Positions 7,741 to 12,756 of a stretch of DNA of 12,756 nt are shown one piece after another. Source of the DNA: Thiomargarita sp. (lineage in GTDB: Bacteria > Pseudomonadota > Gammaproteobacteria > Beggiatoales > Beggiatoaceae). The notes below the pieces were generated by a model. That model ran no database searches and had not been told where the DNA came from. It was given only the letters and a program-made list of their open reading frames with translations. A program made the position numbers and the translations under genes. Position 1 is the first letter of the stretch. Each line of letters begins with the position of its first letter. The DNA lies in contig JAUXCJ010000003.1 in the NCBI GenBank assembly GCA_030618965.1, positions 1 through 12,756 on the forward strand, given 5' to 3'.

Positions 7741-7757
7741 GGGCAACCACAAGGTTG
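7741..7757. repeat. Short inverted repeat in the HEAT-HEAT spacer
   Basis: CAACC (7744-7748) and GGTTG (7753-7757) pair around a 4-nt loop, preceded by GGG. A T-run at 7771-7777 follows after about 13 nt. It may be a weak or decayed terminator-like hairpin, or a decayed copy of a longer palindromic repeat. It is too short to prove either. Confidence 0.25.
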
Positions 7758-7802
7758 ATTATTGATTGTATTTTTTTAGTCTACGAAACTAGGTGAAGTT
7801 TT

Positions 7803-9188
7803 ATGCGTCTTGGTGCCATACAAAATTTATTAAATAAACAAAGCAATAATCTGAATAAATGGCTTGACATTACTGCTTCTACAGAATTTGCCGAAGCGGA
7901 GAAACTGGCCGCTATAGACAAATTAATCGCTTCAAAATCACAGGGAGTTGCCCCTCTCTTAAGCATTTTGAAGGATAATAATCAGACTAATCATGTAATT
8001 CGCCGTGCTGTCATTGAAGGTTTTGGAAAAATCGGATCTCCAGCAGTAGAAGCCGTCCCTCATTTGCTAGAAGAATTATGTGATGAAAATAATTCTATGC
8101 CCATCCGACGAGTTGCTGTCAGTGCCATAGGCAGCATAGGAAAAGCGGCAACAGATGCCATTCCTGAATTGGCGAATACACTCAACCATAATGACCAGGA
8201 AATTAGCCAAGCCGCTGCTGATGCTTTAAATCAAATTGACCCACAATGGCCAAATAATGAAAAAATTCAGGATAAGGTTCTTAACGCTATTCCTTTCTTT
8301 GTCAAACTGTTAGCGGAAAAAGATAGTAATGCCTGTAATTTGGCTGCGAGCATCTTAGATCAAACCGATCCAGACAAATGGCCACAAAGCGAAAATGAGC
8401 GTCGCAAAAAAATAATACCTCTTCTCGTGATTGCTTTCGTGAAAGCCTTGGTCAATAATGAAAAGGATGTTCATGGTATAATTGGAAACATTTTAGATAA
8501 AATCGACCCAGAATGGCCACAAGCTGAAACAGCTAACCGCCTGATCCCAGTACTTATTAAAGCGCAAGGAGATAACCGTTCTTTGGTTAAAAACCTAGCG
8601 ACCAAAACCCTAGAAAAAATTGACCCAACCGGTAAAAAAACAATCCCTGCTATCGTGGAAGCACGAATAGATCATTTGAGCGAAAGTCGTCGCAAATTAG
8701 CTACCGATGCTTTTAAATTGTTAAATGAAATTATTCCTCATTGGGAACAGGGTGAATCGGCTCGTAACAGCATCCCTTATCTCATAAAAGCACGCCTCAA
8801 TCCCGCTGAGGAAACTCGTGATGCTGCTGATAAATTGTTAAATAAAATTAACCCTTCTTGGGCACGGGGAGAAGCGGCTCGTAGCTTAGTGCCTTATTTT
8901 ATAGAAATACTGCTGACAAGTACTAATGAAATCGATGCCCGTTGTAGGGCTGTTGAAACCTTGAGGGAAATGGGACCACCCATCAAAGAGGAGGTGAGTG
9001 ATCATTTCAGGACACTATTGGAGGATAATAAGGCGCTTCAGGGTAGACTTTTATATTCCCTAGAATATGCTTGGGACAAAGTTGATACCGAAAGAGAGTG
9101 GCGAATAGAATCGTGGAAATTACTTGAGGATGTTCGTGCGGCTCAACAGGAAGCTGAGGCGGCGGCTCCTTGGGCACAGCAGCAATAA
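7803..9188 (+). CDS. Soluble HEAT-repeat protein, paralogue of the upstream membrane HEAT protein
   Basis: The 461-aa protein consists almost entirely of HEAT/ARM-like helical repeats with no signal peptide or membrane helix. The repeats share the special IDPxWP joint seen in the upstream protein (Trp149, 193, 238, 314, 353). The later repeats match it in order: KIDPTGKKTIPAIVEARI (272-289) against KIDPNAEKTVPSLVKARL (566-583), then FKLLNEIIPHW against FNALNKVYPKW. This supports tandem duplication of the array without the membrane module. The C-terminus (about 425-461) is acidic and alanine-rich, probably helical. AGGTGA (7790-7795) 7 nt before the ATG is a good ribosome site. It ends 5 bp before a large hairpin. 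The role is probably protein binding in the signalling cluster, which is inferred from context only. Confidence 0.85.
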   Translation: MRLGAIQNLLNKQSNNLNKWLDITASTEFAEAEKLAAIDKLIASKSQGVAPLLSILKDNNQTNHVIRRAVIEGFGKIGSPAVEAVPHLLEELCDENNSMPIRRVAVSAIGSIGKAATDAIPELANTLNHNDQEISQAAADALNQIDPQWPNNEKIQDKVLNAIPFFVKLLAEKDSNACNLAASILDQTDPDKWPQSENERRKKIIPLLVIAFVKALVNNEKDVHGIIGNILDKIDPEWPQAETANRLIPVLIKAQGDNRSLVKNLATKTLEKIDPTGKKTIPAIVEARIDHLSESRRKLATDAFKLLNEIIPHWEQGESARNSIPYLIKARLNPAEETRDAADKLLNKINPSWARGEAARSLVPYFIEILLTSTNEIDARCRAVETLREMGPPIKEEVSDHFRTLLEDNKALQGRLLYSLEYAWDKVDTEREWRIESWKLLEDVRAAQQEAEAAAPWAQQQ

Positions 9189-9192
9189 TAAA

Positions 9193-9225
9193 AGACCTGT
9201 CAGGTTTTTAAAACCTGACAGGTCT
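9193..9225. terminator. Perfect 16-bp palindrome between convergent genes, probable terminator
   Basis: The arms AGACCTGTCAGGTTTT (9193-9208) and AAAACCTGACAGGTCT (9210-9225) pair perfectly around one central base. The hairpin lies 4 bp after the HEAT gene stop and 15 bp after the soxXA stop. In the minus direction it is followed by TTTATTATT, which suits termination of soxXA; in the plus direction the trailing sequence is not T-rich. The perfect symmetry also fits a dispersed palindromic repeat element. Confidence 0.7.
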
Positions 9226-9240
9226 GCCAATGTATTAGTC

Positions 9241-10491
9241 CTAATGCCGAATCCCCGGTACACTCAAAATACGACCATTATTAAAAGTCGCTAAATATAT
9301 TTCTATATCCCCATATTCTGGCGCATCTGGTGGCAATTCATTGGCACGAACTGAGACGTTACACCATTGAAAGCGTTTGCGAATATCCCAAATTTCACCA
9401 CGGCTGGTGCGATAAGTTGGAAAATGGTCATACATACCTAAAGGTTTCACGAGATATTGGCCACGTATCCATTTATTGGTATTCATTGCGTGACAATCCA
9501 TACAAGCAAAATTCAATTGCCCAATTTTACGTTTTGTTAGGTCTTTACCCCGTTTTATCGCGGCTTGCGTTTTCTCATCGCTGTCATCAACTGCAATGAT
9601 TTGTCCATTCGCTAAATAGCGAAGATAAGTTGCTAATCCAAGATTTTGTTCCGATTGTGCCAAATACTCAGCACCTGTAGTTGCTCGTGCATGGCGAGTC
9701 ACAAATTCTTCTATGCCAATGATTTTGTTTAAGCGTGTTTCAAATTTTGGCATGGTTACAGCCCAAGTACTGAAAGCATTTTCATCGCTATGACAGTCTT
9801 GACAAGATTTACCTGTTGGGCCCGAGGTGGTAAAGAGTTCTTCTCCGAGTTCCATAGTAAACATGCCAGGATTTTCAAAGGGGTCTAAATTATCACGGGT
9901 TTCTATTGGTATTGGACGATTAGCTGGGTTATCTTCTGGCGTTTTAAAATCGCTTGCTTTGGTCAAGGTTTTTAAATAGGAAACTATGTCTTTGATTTCG
10001 TTTTTAGTAAAGAGTTTGTGTTTACCCCAAGGTGGCATGACAGTATAGGGGTTAAACTTACGGGGATCGTAAATATAGTTAAACAAACGTTCATCGGAGC
10101 GTCCCCATAAGCCTATCAGAGAGAAATCAGGACCTACATTACCAGGTAATGAGGCATCGGGGAAAATATGACAAGCTAGACAACTGCCGCCACGTTTACG
10201 ATTATTGACCAGTTTTTTGCCATTTTCTGGATTGCCCCTGATGGGCGTTTCAAACTTATGGGGCTTGGCAATTGGCAAAGAACGCTCATATCTCATATTA
10301 CTGAAATCTTTCCAATCAGTTCGTTTCCAGCGACTATGACTATAGCGTTTCCAAGGAGCCGCGTAGGATGGTTTTTCTAGTTCTAGCGGTACTTCTAGCG
10401 ACATTTCAGCGGCATTTGTCGGTTGCTGCAAACTCAAGGCAATAAGGAGAGTTAGTCCGCTGAGTGCTGTTGTAAATAAAGGGTATTGCAT
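9241..10491 (-). CDS. soxXA: SoxX-SoxA fusion, sulfur-oxidising c-type cytochrome
   Basis: In the family, SoxXA oxidatively joins thiosulfate to the SoxY carrier in the periplasm. Here both subunits lie on one 416-aa chain. A Sec signal peptide (1-27, PTNA then A) comes first. A SoxX-like mono-haem domain follows (about 85-178): CLACH 104-108, LPGNVGPDFSLIG, and NPYTVMPPWG with probable haem ligand Met152. Then comes a SoxA-like di-haem domain (about 200-416) with CQDCH 230-234 and CMDCH 330-334. WCNVSVRANELPPDAPEY at 376-393 contains Cys377, the expected persulfide cysteine of SoxA. The chain therefore has three haem sites. The length is well above separate SoxA (about 270-290 aa) and SoxX. 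It lies 91 bp downstream of soxB, same strand, and ends 15 bp before a hairpin. GGA 8 nt before the ATG supports the start. Confidence 0.9.
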   Translation of the reverse strand: MQYPLFTTALSGLTLLIALSLQQPTNAAEMSLEVPLELEKPSYAAPWKRYSHSRWKRTDWKDFSNMRYERSLPIAKPHKFETPIRGNPENGKKLVNNRKRGGSCLACHIFPDASLPGNVGPDFSLIGLWGRSDERLFNYIYDPRKFNPYTVMPPWGKHKLFTKNEIKDIVSYLKTLTKASDFKTPEDNPANRPIPIETRDNLDPFENPGMFTMELGEELFTTSGPTGKSCQDCHSDENAFSTWAVTMPKFETRLNKIIGIEEFVTRHARATTGAEYLAQSEQNLGLATYLRYLANGQIIAVDDSDEKTQAAIKRGKDLTKRKIGQLNFACMDCHAMNTNKWIRGQYLVKPLGMYDHFPTYRTSRGEIWDIRKRFQWCNVSVRANELPPDAPEYGDIEIYLATFNNGRILSVPGIRH

Positions 10492-10582
10492 ATTTTTTCC
10501 ATAGATTTGAGAACATAAAGCACATTTTGTTAATCAACCTTGAACTTTACAATAGGGCATTACCTTTTGGAATTTTTCTATA

Positions 10583-12280
10583 TTAGCTATTCAGCAATTT
10601 TGGTGTATTTAGTCGATCGATTTTAATTGTTTTACGATCCCGTAAGTCGTCAGCGACTATTGTCCAAATAGGTTTACCCTGAGATTGCTTGCTGACAGTT
10701 GCCCAACCAGCGACTTTGTATTGTTTGTTCATGTCTATTAAACTGCCATCATCTAATGTCATCTGATTAATCCGCTTGCCGATAGATTGCTTGGGTTTGC
10801 AAACATAGTTCATGCCGCCAACTCGTACCATGTCGCCGCCTTGTTGGCGATAAGGATCGGGATTAAAGAGGTTGTCGCTGACATCTTCTAAAATGTTCTT
10901 GATGTCTTGCCCTGTTAGGTTTTTTACATAAGTTTCAGGGTAGGTGATACAGGTTTGGTTTAAAATGTCTTCAAAGGTGATGTCTTGTCCGGGTAATATT
11001 GTAGTTCCCCAACGAAAGCCGGGAGATAGGGCTATTTGTGCATCGCTTTGGGTACGCAGGGCATCGCAAATTACTTGATCAAAAGTGCCATTAAAATTGC
11101 CGCGCCGATATAATACATCTTCAGCTACTGCTAATTTTTCGTGCAATTTGTTGAGGTAGGGTAGACGTACATTGTCAATGTAGGCTTGCATGTCTTTATC
11201 AGCTTTAATGAGATTGGAAAAAACCGGTTGTAAGCGGTATTGATACCCTTTGATTTTGCCATTTTTGACTGCAAAATCAAGCACGCCGACAAATTTGCCG
11301 TTGGAGCCAGCATTGCAGACGAGGGTGATGCCACCATTGTTTTTGACTTTTATTGGCTGAGGTACGGCATCGTGAGTGTGTCCACCTAAAATAACATTGA
11401 TTCCGCTGACATTGGCAGCTATTTTTAAATCAACATCCATGCCATTATGTGATAATAAGGCAATAATATCTGGTTTTTCTTGATCACGAATGCGATTAAC
11501 CAAGTTTTGTAATTGACGTTCACGAATGCCAAATGTCCAGTCGGGGATAAATCGCGCTGGATTCGCTATTGGCGTGTAGGGAAAAGCTTGACCAATAATA
11601 GCGACTCGTGTTCCGGCTAATTCACGTACAGTGTAAGGCTTAAAGGCATTGCCTGTATCTTCATCATAAGCAGGTGAACCGTCAAATAAGGCTTCTTCTT
11701 TAACAAACACATTTTGGGCAATAAATTCGCCTTGAAATTTTTTGATATTGGCTAATATTTCTTCGGTATTGTAAGTAAATTCCCAATGTCCTGTCATGAC
11801 ATCGACACCTAATTGATTAGTCGCTCCTACCATATCTTGTCCGCGTGTCCAGTAGGCAGTACCAGAGCCTTGCCATGTATCTCCACTATCTAATAATAGG
11901 GTTTTTTCACGCCCATAATTGTCGCGTAAGTCTTTAATAAGCGTTGCTAGGTGTGCAAAGCCGCCTACTTTACCATATTTTTGAGCTGCTTCAAGATAAT
12001 TAAGATGAGTGAAAGCGTGGGCTTCAATTGTATTGGGTTTTATACCAAAATGGTCTAAGAATTTGTTACCAACAAGGTGTGGGATTTTTCCTTGGGCTTG
12101 TCCGATGCCTAAGTTAATATGGGGTTCACGATAATAAATAGGTAAGAGTTGAGCATGACAATCTGTAATATGTAGTAAACGTACTTGACCAAATGTAGGG
12201 ATAGCAGCGAGTGGTGATTTTGGCAGTAATCCCCCTGCACTGGCTATAGCCATTAATTGTATGAACTGACGACGATTCAT
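10583..12280 (-). CDS. soxB: SoxB, thiosulfohydrolase of the Sox pathway
   Basis: This 565-aa periplasmic protein of the 5'-nucleotidase/metallophosphoesterase superfamily hydrolyses the sulfate group from the SoxYZ-bound intermediate using two manganese ions. A twin-arginine signal (MNRRQFIQLMAIASAGG) opens the protein, so it is exported folded. Metal-site motifs are visible: DCHAQ (40-44), DSGDTWQGSGTA (131-142), GHWEFTY (164-170), LSHNG (276-280) and GGHTHD (299-304); GGDMVRVGGM (481-490) is also typical of SoxB. The length matches the family. ATG at 12280 is chosen because the Tat motif starts there. An in-frame TTG at 12316 would add 12 residues and lies inside a palindrome. AAGGA is visible upstream, but rather far (about 16 nt) from the ATG. 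It is the first gene of a probable soxB-soxXA operon; no soxYZ or soxCD is present here. Confidence 0.95.
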   Translation of the reverse strand: MNRRQFIQLMAIASAGGLLPKSPLAAIPTFGQVRLLHITDCHAQLLPIYYREPHINLGIGQAQGKIPHLVGNKFLDHFGIKPNTIEAHAFTHLNYLEAAQKYGKVGGFAHLATLIKDLRDNYGREKTLLLDSGDTWQGSGTAYWTRGQDMVGATNQLGVDVMTGHWEFTYNTEEILANIKKFQGEFIAQNVFVKEEALFDGSPAYDEDTGNAFKPYTVRELAGTRVAIIGQAFPYTPIANPARFIPDWTFGIRERQLQNLVNRIRDQEKPDIIALLSHNGMDVDLKIAANVSGINVILGGHTHDAVPQPIKVKNNGGITLVCNAGSNGKFVGVLDFAVKNGKIKGYQYRLQPVFSNLIKADKDMQAYIDNVRLPYLNKLHEKLAVAEDVLYRRGNFNGTFDQVICDALRTQSDAQIALSPGFRWGTTILPGQDITFEDILNQTCITYPETYVKNLTGQDIKNILEDVSDNLFNPDPYRQQGGDMVRVGGMNYVCKPKQSIGKRINQMTLDDGSLIDMNKQYKVAGWATVSKQSQGKPIWTIVADDLRDRKTIKIDRLNTPKLLNS

Positions 12281-12310
12281 TGTCTGTTTTAATTTTTCCT
12301 TGTAGTCGGA

Positions 12311-12329
12311 GTGCAAGGTAACCTTGCAC
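12311..12329. repeat. Perfect palindrome upstream of soxB
   Basis: The arms GTGCAAGGT (12311-12319) and ACCTTGCAC (12321-12329) pair perfectly around a single A. It lies 30 bp before the soxB ATG and would be in the 5' leader of the message if the candidate promoter is real. It may be a dispersed palindromic repeat, an operator, or a leader hairpin. Confidence 0.65.
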
Positions 12330-12343
12330 GGTTGTTATTTTTT

Positions 12344-12372
12344 ATAATACAACTTTTTTTATATCAGTTCAG
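12344..12372 (-). promoter_or_regulatory. Possible soxB promoter
   Basis: On the minus strand, CTGAAC (12372-12367) and TATTAT (12349-12344) are 17 bp apart. The -10 matches consensus at 5 of 6 positions, the -35 at only 3. Transcription would start near 12337 and run through the palindrome before soxB. The -35 hexamer overlaps the last codons of the truncated toxin gene. Confidence 0.3.
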
Positions 12373-12525
12373 CCATTGATTCGGTTTTTCGGTTTTTAGA
12401 TTTTTACCACAGATGATACTTAGTGCCAAAGTATCAGCATTTTGACAAATTTCTACCACCGCTTGACTACCAGTTTCATTGACATACCGTTTGACAAAGG
12501 CTGAAGTATCAAAAAAAACTTTCAT
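12364..12525 (-). pseudogene. Truncated VapC-type PIN-domain toxin
   Basis: A 53-codon reading frame starts MKVFFDTSAFVKRYVNETGS, the typical opening of VapC-like PIN-domain ribonucleases, with the first catalytic aspartate at residue 6. Similarity runs to about residue 39 (ADTLALSIIC). The following tail, GKNLKTEKPNQWLN, does not look like a PIN domain, and the frame stops at TGA. Full-length VapC proteins have about 130 residues with three or four acidic active-site residues, so most of the nuclease is missing and it should be inactive. Its ATG overlaps the antitoxin TAA by one base (TAATG), the normal coupling of such pairs. An 8-bp direct repeat CGGTTTTT at 12382-12389 and 12390-12397 lies in the odd tail and may mark the deletion or replacement site. 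It is too short for standard gene callers. Confidence 0.75.
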
Positions 12526-12743
12526 TAATCCATCCTATCTTTTTGAATCTCTTGACTTAAAGACAGGCCCTTAATAGTAAAAGGCTTAATCTCCTTTTTC
12601 CATGAAGGGATTTCCTTAGCTGCGGGTACAATGTGAGCAATGGGTTTACCTTTACGATAAACCCTAACCGTATCGCCCTGTTCCACAGCGTCAAATAACA
12701 ACTTAGCGTTTTTCCGTAATTCAGTAAATGTTGTTTCAAGCAT
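12525..12743 (-). CDS. Phd/YefM-family antitoxin
   Basis: The 72-aa protein matches the Phd/YefM antitoxin pattern: an N-terminal DNA-binding part, FTELRKNAKLLFDAVEQGDT (6-25), then VRVYRKGKPIAHIVPA (26-41), where the R-x-G-K-P-I-A-x-x-V-P segment is characteristic. A variable C-terminal region (46-72, from SWKKEIKPF) would bind the toxin. Such proteins neutralise the partner toxin and repress their own operon. The partner is the overlapping PIN gene, which is truncated here, so this antitoxin now appears orphaned; it might still act on related toxins elsewhere, which is inference. The ATG at 12743 is only 13 bp from the window edge, so its promoter is not visible. The family's usual length is about 70-85 aa, so it looks complete. 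Confidence 0.85.
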   Translation of the reverse strand: MLETTFTELRKNAKLLFDAVEQGDTVRVYRKGKPIAHIVPAAKEIPSWKKEIKPFTIKGLSLSQEIQKDRMD

Positions 12744-12756
12744 AAGATAATACCCA

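Noticed and set aside
5523..9188. Annotation of the HEAT proteins as phycobilisome (PBS) lyases
   Set aside because: HEAT arrays often hit PBS-lyase profiles by repeat similarity; no pigment-protein genes or phototrophy genes are present.
1..9188. Part of a type VI secretion locus, because of the kinase-PP2C-FHA set
   Set aside because: No secretion structural gene appears in the window, and the FHA protein is a minimal domain unlike the long T6SS Fha proteins.
9330..9599. An 89-codon plus-strand open frame
   Set aside because: It lies fully inside soxXA on the opposite strand; the soxXA frame has clear haem motifs, while this one has no recognisable domain.
12126..12329. A 67-codon minus-strand frame overlapping the soxB start
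   Set aside because: It is an out-of-frame shadow of soxB; the Tat signal and metal motifs are in the other frame.

Overview
The window looks like a chromosomal segment of a low-GC, sulfur-oxidising gammaproteobacterium, probably of the Beggiatoa/Thioploca/Thiomargarita type. Three things point there: periplasmic Sox thiosulfate-oxidation genes, a dense set of large eukaryote-like signalling proteins (Hanks-type kinases, WD40, FHA, PP2C, HEAT repeats), and AT-rich spacers holding perfect palindromes. The placement is inferred from gene content and style; there is no rRNA or marker gene to confirm it.

Left part (1-9188): a Ser/Thr phospho-signalling island. A kinase gene runs off the left edge on the minus strand. 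Divergent from it is a 653-aa transmembrane protein whose kinase domain has lost its catalytic residues (a pseudokinase) and carries a seven-repeat WD40 propeller. Convergent with that, overlapping by 10 bp, is a second kinase with all catalytic residues, one membrane segment and an unusual C-terminal domain with a lysozyme-like motif. Divergent from this kinase is a plus-strand run of a small FHA phosphothreonine reader, a PP2C phosphatase (TGATG overlap), a multi-spanning membrane protein with HEAT repeats, and a soluble HEAT-repeat paralogue. The set supplies writers, a probable non-catalytic receptor, a reader, an eraser and two scaffold-like proteins. That they form one pathway is inference from linkage.

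Middle-right part (9189-12350): a palindromic hairpin separates the island from two minus-strand sulfur-oxidation genes, soxB followed by a natural SoxX-SoxA fusion that carries three haem c motifs on one chain. SoxB (dimanganese hydrolase) and SoxXA (c-type cytochrome) are two core parts of the periplasmic thiosulfate-oxidising system; soxYZ and soxCD are not in the window. A second perfect palindrome lies just upstream of soxB.

Right edge (12364-12743): a toxin-antitoxin remnant, with an intact Phd/YefM-type antitoxin gene overlapping by 1 nt a VapC-type PIN toxin gene cut to 53 codons. No tRNA, rRNA, CRISPR array or transposase was seen. All intergenic gaps are shorter than 150 bp, so there is no long gene-free stretch.
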